Below are positions 10,558 through 21,530 of a stretch of DNA of 64,000 nucleotides, one piece after another. The DNA is from Chrysogorgia sp. JL179-B06 (Eukaryota; Cnidaria; Anthozoa; Scleralcyonacea; Chrysogorgiidae). Each line of letters opens with the position of its first letter. Within the stretch, counting starts at the first letter, position 1. The notes below the pieces were generated by a model, which worked only from the letters and a program-made list of their open reading frames with translations, had not been told where the DNA came from and did not search any database. The translations under genes were made by a program, and so were the position numbers. The stretch lies in assembly GCA_035772405.1 (NCBI GenBank), contig JAYKKM010000224.1, forward strand, positions 242,501 through 306,500, written 5' to 3'.

Positions 10558-13019
10558 CAGTCTATCGGATTTTTGGATACGTCGTCTGAGCAGCGGATTC
10601 CGCGCGCAAACCATTGCAGCTATTACGTATAGCCTAGTTCACGAATTTCACATCTGTTTGTTTTGATTCTTTTATCAAAAATAAAATTTTACTTTAATAT
10701 CATAGAAGAATACTGGAGAAGAATATTCTTTAAAAAAATCAATTTTAATTGTTTAAAACGAAAAGTAGATAACTATACGGGCATTCCCCTTGGTCAAAAA
10801 GTGGGGGGATGTATCCCCCCATCCCCCAGGATTGACGCCCTTGGGTGTGGCTATCTATATAAAAATGGGCTGAAATATGAACGAAAAATACAGCTTGAAG
10901 AGTCGATTATTTAGGCAATTTGCATTGAATTCAAATTACACAAGAATCTTCCCTGCTTGTTGATATGTGCCTACCGAGCCCCTAATCAACATATCGAGCC
11001 TTTCATCGATTACTTTGACGACGTTACACGTGAAGCTCTAAGATCAGGTAAACAGATGATTATATTAGGTGATTTGAACTGTGATTGCCTTAACGTTTCT
11101 GCACCACAAACAAAAGCTCTTAGGGAATTTCTCGACGTATATAAAATAAATTAACGCAACTTATACGTGAGCCGACAAGATCAACCATTTCCTCTCAATC
11201 TCTTATTGATTTATTAATAACATATATCCTCTCCACAACTTTTTTTGTCAACCGGAGTTCTTCAGTGCGGATTCAGTGACCATGACTGCCCTATCTTCGA
11301 ATCTTTGATTATGACCAATCAGAAAGATAGAAGTAAGCATCGCACAATAACAACACGAAAAATAGACTTAAATGCAAATCACGATGGCTTCCGAAACTCC
11401 GTTGGGAATATACCATGGAAACGATGAGCTTGTTTGACGACCCTAATGACAAATTATATCATCTGGGAGAAACTTTTCACGCCAATCATGGATGATTTTT
11501 TTCCTGTGAAACGTAAGCGAATCAGGAAAAATATACATCCATGGATAAATAGTGATATACTATCATTAATGCGTAATAGAGACCGAGGTTGAAGAAAGGC
11601 TTTGAAAAGTAAATCGGTTGACGATTTTGGCATCTACAAACGTCTTCGGAACTGTGTTACAAGCAGCTTGCGCAAAGCCAAAAGTGATTATTTTCAACGT
11701 CAATTAAACGATTGTATAGGTGATCCGAAAGCCTTTTGGAAACTCATGAAGAAAGTTTTACCATCGAAGAATAAATCGACGACGGTGTTGATATAACGGA
11801 CCCTAAAGGTATTAGCATGCAAGGGGGCATGCACCCCCGGAAATTTTTGAAATTTGGGTCTCTAAAACGGCATTTCCTGCATTTTGAGGACACTTTTGAG
11901 CAAAAACGAAAGTCTTATTTTTAAGAAACATTTGGTCCAAATGAGATTAGACTTGCATTTTAATATTGTTTGAGAAAACGTTTGGTAATTTGGAAGTGTA
12001 AATTAGGTGGGCACAGTTTTCTTTTATCCATATTAACCTCAAGTATTCCATCCAATCTAGCGAAATATCGAATCGTGGCATCGTGCTCGAAAAATTCGTA
12101 TAAAACAAGATGGCCGTGCACCAATCTTGTTCCCAGAGCCTTCCGGTCGCGCACGGAAATTTGTCAGTCCCGAGCCCTCGGCCACATCGGCGGAGGAACA
12201 TATGCATGAAATTGAAATAAGATCGTGAACAACTTAACAAGATCGTGACAAACCCTTTTGCAAATTTTATAAATTTGGAGCTTTATATAATTCAAGTTAA
12301 AAAAAATCAAAATAGTGCTGTAAAAGTAACTTTTGACCTCCAAAATTTTCCCTCGTGCCTCCAAAAGGGGGGTCGGTGCCCCCCCCCCCCCCCGACCCCC
12401 CTCGTTGCGCCCTTGCTTTATGCTGACGACATTGAAGCGCATTGTTATCATCCAGATCTTGACCTAGCTCTGTTAAAGATGAATCAATACCTTAAACGGG
12501 TGGACCAATGGTTGGCTATAAGAACAGGATGATACCAAATGTTAAAAAAAAAATTTATGACTATGGTCATAGGATAGCGTCAAGCTCTGAAAAGGGCGAA
12601 TAATATTGGAATCTATACTTGGATAATGAGTTGATTGATGAAGTCACTAGCTAGCTAATATATTCTCATGGGAACATCATGTTAACAAAATATGTCAACG
12701 AATGTATCCAAAATTTGGTTTACTAAATCGTATATCTTCATTTTTACCTATACGGCAGTTTTACTTCGAATTTACAAACAAACAATGTGTGGCATGAATG
12801 TGGGTCAACTCAAACAAAACGAGTCGAAAAACATCAGAACCGTACTTTGAGAATAATTCTCCATCAAAGAAGGCGAAAATGCTCACAAGAAATGCGCAAT
12901 GAATTAAAGCTGCTGACATTAAATAGTATGAGACATTTTTTACGATTTCTAAGTATTTTTAGAATATTGCACGACTTTGCCCTGACAAACAGGTTTCCAA
13001 CGATCTGCAGATTTTTTGG
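10558..13019 (+). mobile_element. Decayed LINE copy B, internally deleted
   Basis: Same LINE family as 3445-6557. The 5' 1.25 kb (10565-11815) is nearly identical to copy A, with matching endonuclease pieces at 10957-11154 (ILGDLNCDCLN) and 11245-11427 (SDHDCPIFESL) and a linker at 11602-11796. The part equivalent to 4733-5597 of copy A, most of the RT fingers and palm, is missing and replaced by 11819-12416. Sequence resumes at TTTATGCTGACGACATTGAAG (YADD box) and continues to about 12990 in the thumb. Confidence 0.88.
11819..12416. mobile_element. Non-coding insert inside LINE copy B, possible TIR element
   Basis: Starts GCAAGGGGGCATGC and ends TGCGCCCTTGC, so short inverted ends (GCAAGGG.GCA) are visible. 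Contains a C15 homopolymer and no coding capacity. It sits exactly where 860 bases of the LINE are missing. No target-site duplication found. Confidence 0.55.
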
Positions 13020-13305
13020 ATTGTGCGTTATAATTAGTGGTAGCGCCATTTTCTTTTCAGTTGTTTTCTTCGCTTGTCGTAGTTCCGCCGTCGTTAGTGA
13101 TTTCGCTTTCTCAATGCCGTTTAAAATAACGTTTTTGGGGTAATTCTGTGTTTTGAAAAATCCTTCGAGTTCATGTAGCCTTTGATATTTAACTTCTGGT
13201 TTCGAGACGATACAACAAATTCTCCTTGCGAGAGAATAGGGAATGTTTTGTTTAATGTGTCTCAGATGGCATGAATTGAAGTTTATAGGTATTGATGCGT
13301 ATCTG
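13020..13305 (-). repeat. 286-bp direct duplication of PLE sequence, right copy
   Basis: Pairs with 10272-10557. On the right side the PLE continues without break into the RT segment at 13283-13850. Confidence 0.9.
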
Positions 13306-13850
13306 TCTTCTTATAGAAAATATCTGTATGAAGTTTTCTTCCTTCTTTATAAATTAATACGTCCAAAAACGGTATTTTAACCTTGTCTTTTTCCATTGTA
13401 AATTGGATGTTATCATGTCGGCTGTTTAATGGCTCGTGGAATATTTTAAAGTCTGCTTCTGATCTCTTCCAAAACAGAAAACAATCATCCAGGAATCTCT
13501 TCAAAATTTTAGTAAACTCTTCTATATCCTGGTTACCAAATGTTTCTGCATAGTTGCGGTATATTTGTGTTTCGAGAAAACCCATGACCAATGTCGCGTA
13601 CGTTGGAGCCATCTTCGTGCCCCCATTACTGTCCCTTGGATTTGTTGGTAAAACTTGTTGTCAAAATGGAAAGTGTTTTCTTTTAGTACAAGTGAAATAG
13701 CTTCTAAAATAAATTCCTTGGAGAAGGGACGAGGTAAAGAGGTTGTATAATTGTCAATCCAGTAATTCTATTGCAGTTGGGAATACTCGTGTACAAACTA
13801 ACAATTTCTTCTTGTAAATCGTTGAGAAAATCTATGTCGTCTCTGATGAA
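13283..13850 (-). pseudogene. Penelope-like RT segment on the minus strand
   Basis: The minus-strand frame 13612-13283 carries MAPTYATLVMGFLE and KRFLDDCFLFW, the PLE RT palm with the FLDD catalytic box, then IPFLDVLIYKEG. Upstream (13850-13615) come FIRDDIDFLNDLQEEIVS and a QGTVMG block in other frames, so indels have broken the gene. The upstream continuation is found at 17640-17756, after a LINE insertion. Confidence 0.85.
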
Positions 13851-14620
13851 TTTGTATTTGTATTTTTATTTGTATTTAATAAGATCTACAGTTAGCTAAT
13901 GCTAGTTTACACGAGGTCTTATAGAATAGATAATTAACTAAATAATATGAAAAATATAAATATCTAAAAGTCTATATTACAATTTCAATTACAATTAGAC
14001 AGTGAGACTACGAATACATCCTCCAAGTCCCACCCAAACACCCTCCTCCCTAGCATCCCCACCAGTTCATATAATTCAATAATTAGATTATATGAACCAC
14101 TGAAGCCGCCTAAGAAGAGCAGATCTGAACAGGGACCCAGAGAATATATTCCTATTCTCGCTGTCCAGATTATTCCAGATTTCAATGGCTCTTGTTCTAA
14201 GCGCTCTGGCCAGGAATGTTTTTTTCTTAAAGTCAGGTCTTACTAACAATTTATCGTTCCTACACTTTAATGACAATCTTGTGTCATGTCCGTGTAAAAC
14301 TTGAAGTGGATGGAGGTACATATGAATGGTAGTTAGTTCACCAGAATGTAATGCTTTATGTAAAATCATCAAGGTTCTTACATAAATCCTTTGTCTGATC
14401 ATTAACCATCCAATTTGAGCATGCAGGTCTATCCTAGATATTTCATTAACCTTATAGAGAATCAATCTAGAAACTTTGTTCTGAAGTTTTTGCAAATAAT
14501 TTAGAGAATCTTGATTTAGAGCAGATCCCCAAACAGTACAACAGTAGTTACGTTTTGATAGTATAAGTGCTTCAGCAACCAGTTTTAAGACTTTTTTGGC
14601 ATATAATTACTGCATATACA
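13850..14620 (-). mobile_element. 3' end of a minus-strand LINE (RT C-terminus and tail)
   Basis: The frame 14495-14088 reads LQKLQNKVSRLILYKVNE and AIEIWNNLDSENRNIFSGS, the thumb and C-terminal region of a LINE RT. The minus-strand 3' end carries an AATACAAAT-rich tail at 13875-13845. The upstream part of this LINE is at 17397-17638; the TIR element 14621-17396 lies between them. Confidence 0.8.
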
Positions 14621-17396
14621 TGTCCAATATCAACGATTGGAGTCCAATCGACAAAATATGTTTCCCATCGTACGGATCGAACCATTCGACAAACGTCTTA
14701 TCGGATCGATCCATTCGACAAACGTCTTATCAATTGAACCGAAATACATCAATTGTCCTATGCATCGAATGGATCCAATAGACAAACGTTGTTCCGTTCG
14801 ACAAATATTTGTCAGATGGCTGAGAAAGGAAACTACCATGCAACAGCATGACATTTTAATTCGTTATTAACTGTCACTTTCTACACACAATTTTGCTCGA
14901 AACGTTTAGATCATTTGGAATACTAAACGGCGCACATATTGTCAAATATTTGCACTTTTGAACTATTTTTGCATAAAATACCATGCTATTGTGCGCTTGC
15001 CAACAAAATCCTTCATAACTATATGCGCACAGCGCACTACATGTGTCAAGTGCTCACAATGTATATGTTGCGTCGTTCTCAAAAATACCCCGCCTAACTA
15101 TATGCTAAGGTTAGTGCACTCACGAAAGATGTTTTAGAAAGTTGTAACTCTTCAACTGAACGGGGTCGCTTTGCCACTTGCCAGATAATAAACTTTGCCA
15201 CAGATATCTGCACTTTTAAATTATTTTGACATTCAATGGCATGCTATTGTGCGCTTCCTGAATATCTTTCACAAACACAAGTGCTCACAATGTATATGAT
15301 CCATTAGACACTCGCTAATGTTTCTAACACACCCTTGTATGTACGACTCTGGTTCGAAAAATATTTGTCCAACGGTAACCACCTTTATCCATTCGATCGA
15401 TTCGATCCATTAGACACTCGCTAATGTTTCTAACCACCCTAGTTCCATGTCCGACTCTCGTTCGACAAATATTTGTCCAACGGTAACTACCTTTGTCCAT
15501 TCGATCGATTTGATCGATTCGATCGATTCGATCCATTAGACACTCGCTAATGTTTCTAACATGTACCCTTGCATATCCGACTCTCGTTCGACAAATATTT
15601 GTCCAACGGTAACTACCTTTGTCCATTCGATCGATTCGATCGATTCGATCGATTCGATCCATTAGACACTCGCTAATGTTTCTAACATGTACCCTTGCAT
15701 ATCCGACTCTCGTTCGACAAATATTTGTCCAACGGTAACTACCTTTGTCCATTCGATCGATTCGATCGATTCGATCGATTCGATCCATTAGACACTCGCT
15801 AATGTTTCTAACACACCCTTGCATGTCCGACTCTCGTTCGACAAATATTTGTCCAACGGTAATCACCTTTGTCAATTCGATCGATTCGATCCATTAGACA
15901 CTCGCTAATGTTTCTAACATACCCTTGCATGTCCGACTCTGGTTCGACACATATTTGTCCAACGGTAACCACCTTTATCCATTCGATCGATTCGATCCAT
16001 TAGACACTCGCTAATGTTTCTAACACACCCTTCCATGTCCGACTCTCGTTCGACAAATATTTGTCCAACGGTAACTACCTTTGTCCATTCGATCGATTCG
16101 ATCGATTCGATCCATTAGACACTCGCTAATGTTTCTAACACGCCCTTGCATGTCCGACTCTCGTTCGACAAATATTTGTCCAACGGTAACCACCTTTGTC
16201 CATTCGATCGATTCTATCGATTCGATCGATTCGATCGATTCGATCGATTCGATCCATTAGACACTCGCTAATGTTTCTAACACACCCTTGCATGTCCGAC
16301 TCTCGTTCGACAAATATTTTTCCAACGGTAACCACCTATGTCCATTCGATCGATTCGATCGATTAGATCCATTCTATCCATTAGACACTCGCTAATGTTT
16401 CTAACACGCCCTTGCATGTCCGACTCTCGTTCGACAAATATTTGTCCAACGGTAACCACCTTTGTCCATTCGATCATTTCGATCCATTAGAAACTCGCTA
16501 ATGTTTCTAACACACCCTTGCATGTCCGACTCTCGTTCGACAAATATTTATCCAACGGTAAACACCTTTTTCGATTCGATCCATTCGATCCATTACACAC
16601 TCGCTAATGTTTCTAACACACCCTTGTATGTCCGACTCTCGTTCGACAAATATTTGTCCAACGGTAACCACCTTTGTCCATTCGATCCATTCGATCGATT
16701 CGATCGATTCGATCGATTCGATCGATTCGATCCATTAATGTTACTAACACACCCTTATGGATGCTGCACTCTCATCCGACAAATATTTGTCCAACGGTAA
16801 CCACCTTTGTCGATTCGATCCATTAGAAACTCGCTAATGTTTCTAACACACCCTTGTATGTCCGACTCTCGTTCGACAAATATTTTTCCAACGGTAGCCA
16901 TATTTTTCCATTCGATCGAATCGATCCATTCGATCCGTTAGACACTCGCTAATGTTTCTAACACACCCTTGCATGTCCGACTCTCGTTCGACAAATATTT
17001 GTCCAACGGTAACCACCTTTGTCCATTCGATCGATTCGATCCATTCGATCGATTTGATCCATTGGATCCATTATACACTCCCTAATGTTACTAACACACC
17101 CTTATGGATGCTGCACTCTCATCCGACAAATATTTGTCCAACGGTAACCACCTTTGTTGATTCGATCCATTGGATCCGTTCTATTTGCCACTGCATTATT
17201 GTATTGATTCACGTGACCTTGAACAACTGTTAATTATTAACTAGTCTATGACACAACCATTAGACATTTGGTGAACAATTACATCCATTGCATCCATCCG
17301 ACAATACTTTCTCCGACTGGATAACGCTTATCGAATGGATCGATTCGTAACCGTTCGTTTCTCATTTGTCGATTGGCCAATCGTGGGTATTGGACA
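14621..17396. mobile_element. TIR element carrying a minisatellite array, inserted in a LINE
   Basis: Left end TGTCCAATATCAACGATTGG and, inverted, right end TGTCCAATACCCACGATTGG, each followed by CCAATCGACAAA. Between the ends lie AT-rich non-coding DNA (about 14880-15290) and the tandem array 15290-17200. No transposase was seen, and no clear target-site duplication. The flanking LINE sequence resumes on both sides. Confidence 0.75.
15290..17200. repeat. Minisatellite, about 16 units of 105-140 bp
   Basis: Each unit holds AGACACTCGCTAATGTTTC, then a CCCTTGCATGTCCGACTC block, a CGACAAATATTTGTC palindrome, AACGGTAACCACCTTTGTCC and a run of GATCGATTC repeats. Unit length varies mainly through the number of GATCGATTC copies (one to about six). 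Open frames on the minus strand spelling repeated DRIDRI are by-products of the 9-bp repeat. Confidence 0.95.
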
Positions 17397-17638
17397 TCAA
17401 TGAATGACTGAGTCTATACAACAAACCAAGAGCCTTTGAACAGTTTTTAAGAAGAGCTTCACAGTGTGGCTTCCAACAGTGTTTCATCTACGTGTATTCC
17501 AAGGAGCTTGACACATGAAAATTGATCAATGCTTGTGTCTTTCAATTTTAAGTTTATAGGTTGTGCTGCTTTTACTTTTTGTCGACTTCCAATCAAGATA
17601 CATTTTGTCTTACTAGCATTGAGAACAAGACGAAGCTA
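17397..17638 (-). pseudogene. LINE RT palm/thumb fragment, upstream part of the LINE at 13850-14620
   Basis: The minus strand encodes LVLNASKTKCILIGSRQK followed by CVKLLGIHVDETL, the RT region after the YADD box. Joined across the TIR element, it leads to the thumb at 14495. At 17638 it abuts PLE sequence, so the LINE is 5'-truncated there. Confidence 0.75.
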
Positions 17639-17639
17639 G

Positions 17640-17756
17640 GAACATGCTTGCACAATGGTTTAAGGATTATGTCTATGTAGTTACTAAGTCTATGCGTCGG
17701 TGATAAAGGTCCAGCAACCATGGGTCTCATTTTCAAGTCTGCAGTTTTATATAAGT
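17640..17756 (-). pseudogene. Penelope-like RT fingers segment
   Basis: The minus strand reads DLKMRPMVAGPLSP and LSNYIDIILKPLCKHV, a characteristic PLE RT block. Its downstream continuation (FIRDDIDFL) is at about 13850, 3.8 kb away, because a LINE interrupts the element. Confidence 0.75.
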
Positions 17757-17764
17757 CGGTAGTT

Positions 17765-18784
17765 TTATATATTCCGAATTTTGTTCTTTGATAGCCTGGT
17801 TATACTGTCCAACTTTATTGCAAAATCTGCGTCATAACTTTTAGATGAATTTGGAGGACGGTAGAAGGTCCCAACCAGAAAAGCGTGAGATTTTGGTAAG
17901 ATTACTTGTAGCCATACTGATTCTACATCCGGCGACTCCAAATCAGCCCTTCGTATTGTACAAATATCGTCTCGTACGTATACAGCAACGCCTCCTCCCC
18001 TGGTCTTTCGATCTGCTCTATATAATTTATATCCAACGATGTCAATTTCAGAATCCAAAATGTCACTACTGAGCCATGTTTCCGATAATGTTAGCAAGTG
18101 AATACCAGAGCCCAAAGTACATAAAATTGAGCGAAGTTCATCAATCTTACCGTTTAAACTTCGAACATTCAAATGAAGTATCTTTAAACCGCGTGTACAA
18201 ACAATGTCTTTTAAGTTACCTTGAAGACTGCCGACAGCTAGGATTTCGTCGAGAAAGGTTTCGTTTACACTTCCGTTTAACGGTGTTGATGGTAAAGGCA
18301 CACTACATAAACGGCATATCCCTGTTGACTCGGAATTCTCCAAAGAACACTTTAAATGATGCCAAACTTTACACGAGACACAGTTTAACCTTCCCTGATT
18401 TTTGCGAATAGTTTTGCTACAGACAGGGCAGACCAATTTCGATGTGACCGGTCCAGGATTTAAAGCTATGTCGTTACAGAGCAAAAGCAAGTTTACGAGG
18501 GCGACTTGTTTACCAAATTTAACCAAGCGAGTGTAAATTTGAATAGAACTTTGATCATGTTTAGTTACAATTTGTCGTCTTGATGCTGCAGGAATACACG
18601 AACTCCCGTCATAAGAGCCAATTTTCATCGCTTCTAGAGCAATATTATATTCAACGGCTCTATTCCAGGTATGATTTGAATGTATAGATTCTAAACTGCA
18701 ACCTTTGCCATCAAAAACTACACATATAACAAGCAAATATGTGAAATGAAGACACAATCTCAGAGCACAACTTCTCGCCGCCAT
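17765..18784 (-). CDS. LINE ORF 5' part: signal-like leader, 2A-like motif, PHD finger, APE endonuclease N-half
   Basis: A 339-codon minus-strand frame from ATG at 18784. Residues 1-26 are hydrophobic with an Arg near the start (SCALRLCLHFTYLLVICVVF) and resemble a signal peptide. DIALNPGP at residues 105-112 (18472-18449) resembles the 2A recoding motif D[V/I]ExNPGP, with Ala in place of Glu. A C4HC3 PHD-type finger follows: C119, C122, C135, C138, H143, C146, C157, C160. From about residue 200, ILHLNVRSLNGKIDEL, LSETWL and VGTFYRPPNSS are APE endonuclease motifs. The frame ends early inside the endonuclease, so the element is truncated. 2A-like motifs are known in some animal CR1-type LINEs; function here is inference. 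Confidence 0.75.
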   Translation of the reverse strand: MAARSCALRLCLHFTYLLVICVVFDGKGCSLESIHSNHTWNRAVEYNIALEAMKIGSYDGSSCIPAASRRQIVTKHDQSSIQIYTRLVKFGKQVALVNLLLLCNDIALNPGPVTSKLVCPVCSKTIRKNQGRLNCVSCKVWHHLKCSLENSESTGICRLCSVPLPSTPLNGSVNETFLDEILAVGSLQGNLKDIVCTRGLKILHLNVRSLNGKIDELRSILCTLGSGIHLLTLSETWLSSDILDSEIDIVGYKLYRADRKTRGGGVAVYVRDDICTIRRADLESPDVESVWLQVILPKSHAFLVGTFYRPPNSSKSYDADFAIKLDSITRLSKNKIRNI

Positions 18785-18789
18785 GTTGT

Positions 18790-19460
18790 ATCCTTGAAGT
18801 AGGTTTTCTTCGTTGTCCTGATTTGTTGAGTAACATTGTTTTTTGCTCGTTTAAAAGCTTTCCAATCTGTTTCCGATTTGCTTTTCTTAGCTCTATTCAG
18901 AAGCTTGTCGCGTGTCTTAATCATATCGGAAATGTCACTGTTAAACCATTTTGGCTGTATACGCTGCGTTTGACTCGCTTTTGTTTCAGCGGAAGGTGTT
19001 GTTCCAATACCTCGTTAAGGATGTTATACCAGGCGGCAACTATGTCATCGCATTTCTCGAATACAAATGCACAGTCCCACGGTGCTTTCTTAAGCGAAGT
19101 AATAAATTTCTCTTATATTTCTCTTTCTTTATATCTCTGTAGGCTACGGTGATGTGTTTGGTCTCATTGTTTTCTTCACGCTTATATATCCTAGTTATTA
19201 GAAAGACAGGGAGGTGATCGGAAATCCCATAGGGGTTTACATACACATTTTTTATTCGTTCAGGGTGGCTGCACCAAATATGATCTAGACATGTTTCAGA
19301 CAAAAGTCTTATGAGTTATGACGACTTGAACTAATTGAACAAAATGCAAATTACACAGAGTTTTTACCAGCGAATGCTTGTAGAATTTGGCCATAGAGAG
19401 GAAATCAATATTGAAGTCCCCCAATAAAATGATTTCTTTGTTGAGTAAATAGGCGTTCTC
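18790..19460 (-). pseudogene. LINE endonuclease C-half and linker
   Basis: Minus-strand pieces: EIILLGDFNIDFLS (about 19445-19400), LDHIWCSHPERI and GISDHLPVFL (about 19295-19205), then a basic linker containing KTRDKLLNRAKKSKSE (about 18920-18870). This is the second half of a LINE endonuclease, yet it lies upstream, in minus-strand order, of the 5' start at 18784. Frame breaks are present. Confidence 0.75.
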
Positions 19461-19479
19461 TATATTTTCTGCGCGAAAA

Positions 19480-19690
19480 GTTATCTCGCCCCCTAGGGTC
19501 ACCCTCTTTGTGAAGAAGAGTGACCCTACCACCAGGGTGGCGTCGACCCTACTACCCGAGACAAGTGTGAAATTCTCCATGTAAACGCTCGCTGTCGAGA
19601 CTAAATAAAATGAATGCAAAGTTAGCTCACCCAGGGTAGCTCGGGGGGTAGGGTGACCCTTTTACTAGGGACAACTTTCGTCCATGTAAA
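19480..19690. repeat. GC-rich inverted repeat cluster
   Basis: Several AGGGTCACCC / GGGTGACCCT blocks in both orientations plus two TCCATGTAAAC blocks. Looks like the remains of a foldback element; boundaries unclear. Confidence 0.45.
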
Positions 19691-19754
19691 CAGGCCCCAT
19701 GTTACACATGGTGCAATATGTATATTTTAGTAAGAGTCACTGTTGTTAGAGGAC

Positions 19755-19830
19755 ATGGCCAACTTTCCTGCGGTGTAACTTATTATTATTAGACATTAGT
19801 ACGCCGCAGAAAAGTTGGCCATGTGAAACC
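19755..19830. repeat. Hairpin
   Basis: CATGGCCAACTTTCCTGCGG and, inverted, CCGCAGAAAAGTTGGCCATG flank a short TTATTATTA loop. Confidence 0.8.
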
Positions 19831-19913
19831 ACAAAGAGTTCATTGAAAATAGAAACGTTTTAGATAGTTTCTACATACTAGATAAAATTTGAACCGCGGA
19901 AAAACATCTTTAA

Positions 19914-20606
19914 GGTAATTCCTCAGTAATTCTTTCCGAAATGAAAATTTGCTGAAACTTCCCAGTTTTAAAGTTATTGACTTATATTAAAACCAAAAAA
20001 AAAAGTTGGGGTCACCGACCTTGTTTAGAAGATATGGCATATCGCAGATCACCTCTTACTAAGCGGTATGGTGACGTCATTGTGACCAATTTACGAGTTG
20101 AGTAAAAACCGCATTGCACAACTTTTTCTTGAACCTTTTGACAAAGATATATTTTTTATTTTTCGCAACTAGTAATTTTATAAAAGAAAACATGGTATTT
20201 TAGGGGGAACGAAACAGCTAACAGGGTTTATTATGATATATTTCCATATTCTTTGACATGTTATTTGAAGAAACATTCATCAAAAATGTAAAATATTCTA
20301 AGTTGTAGAAATGATTTTTCTCTAAGTTTCTGTTATAACACGTGAAGTGGTAGAAGAAAATAATTACTAAAGAAAAAAATTATGGTCACCGCCCTTCTTT
20401 AAGAACTATCGCCTTAAACCGACATTGTAAAGTAGTTTACAAACCTACTTGCACAGGGAGCCCTAGCTAGACTTGTATAACCGGTCTCGGGATTTAGTCT
20501 CTTAATAACCCTTCCCTACCAGTACATAAGTTGCATAATGTCCATAAAAACACTGATTATTTGATGTGCGCAGTAATTTTACGCAATGCAAAACTGAGGA
20601 ATCGCC
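19914..20606. mobile_element. Non-autonomous TIR element flanked by TTAA
   Basis: Ends GGTAATTCCTCAG and, inverted, GGCGATTCCTCAG; both sides show TTAA (19910-19913, 20607-20610). TTAA target sites are typical of piggyBac and Kolobok. 693 bp, no coding capacity. Confidence 0.6.
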
Positions 20607-20806
20607 TTAAGTAAGACAACGAGTCTGTCGATATAGTTTCCACTCACGTTGTTTTACTTGGGTATTATAGATGTTTTTAAACGGTTTAGATTTTTTCGGC
20701 TGGATATATGTTTTCTCTATTTACGTTGGGCGATGTGTCTAACTTGAAATATAGTGTGTAAAGGAGCAGCAAAGGTAGTATACTATATATATTATATTAT
20801 ATTCAT

Positions 20807-20975
20807 AAAAATGGGGACTGGCACTAGATATTATCCAATCACAGAGCAGTATATGACCAAACCGAGCAATATTTCCAGGGGGTTGACGTTAATTACGTCC
20901 CCCTGGAAATATATTTCAGTGATAGTATATGATGTGTTCCATGAGAGATTAACATTCAGTACCAGTCCCCCTTTT
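20807..20975. mobile_element. Short foldback element
   Basis: Ends AAAATGGGGACTGGCACT and, inverted, AAAAGGGGGACTGGTACT; the centre is a strong hairpin, ATTTCCAGGGGG...CCCCCTGGAAAT. 169 bp. Confidence 0.6.
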
Positions 20976-21012
20976 GGTGTTTTGATATTTTCGTCAGTGG
21001 TGAGTGTACAAC

Positions 21013-21521
21013 CACTGATCTCAAAAATAGGACTGGATCGAGCTTCTGTTGTTACAAAAATGAAGCCAACAGCGGCCATATTGGAGTGACCACCTAAGGA
21101 GTACTGTGGCATCACAGACATGTTGGGGAGGATTCTGACATTTGCTATTTAACTTTAGGAAAGGAAACATACTCGCTGGACAGTTATTAAATGTCAGAAT
21201 TCTGCCCTTCCTCTCCGATTCACCACTGTATTCGTAATGAGGTCACTCCAATATGGCCGCCGTTTGCTCTAATTATCCAGTAAGAGAAGCCTAATATGAG
21301 ACGTCAAATTAGGTTTAAGATTTTATGCATTTAATGTCAACAAAGAAAATATATTGGCCAGACACTAAACCTATTTTGCGAGCGTCGCATTTCGATTTGC
21401 TTGCAAACTCGGAGCTTTTGATGATCTCTCGTCAATTTGCATTATGCAAATATACAGGCTTCAAAATAAGCTCGTCAGATACAATAGAAAGCTCAATCCA
21501 GTCCTATTTTTGAGATCAGTG
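21013..21521. mobile_element. Mutator-like MITE, copy 1, 509 bp
   Basis: Ends CACTGATCTCAAAAATAGG, inverted on the right. Flanked by a perfect 9-bp duplication GTGTACAAC (21004-21012 and 21522-21530). Almost identical to 43989-44497. 8-9 bp duplications suggest a Mutator-type transposase acting in trans; no transposase is inside. Confidence 0.9.
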
Positions 21522-21530
21522 GTGTACAAC

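Noticed and set aside
15324..15875. 183-codon minus-strand frame with repeated DRIDRIDRMDKG
   Set aside because: It follows from the 9-bp GATCGATTC repeat and the minisatellite unit; the frame is lost in many units and no homology is visible.
15290..17200. CRISPR-like array
   Set aside because: Units are tandem without unique spacers, and the DNA is animal-type.
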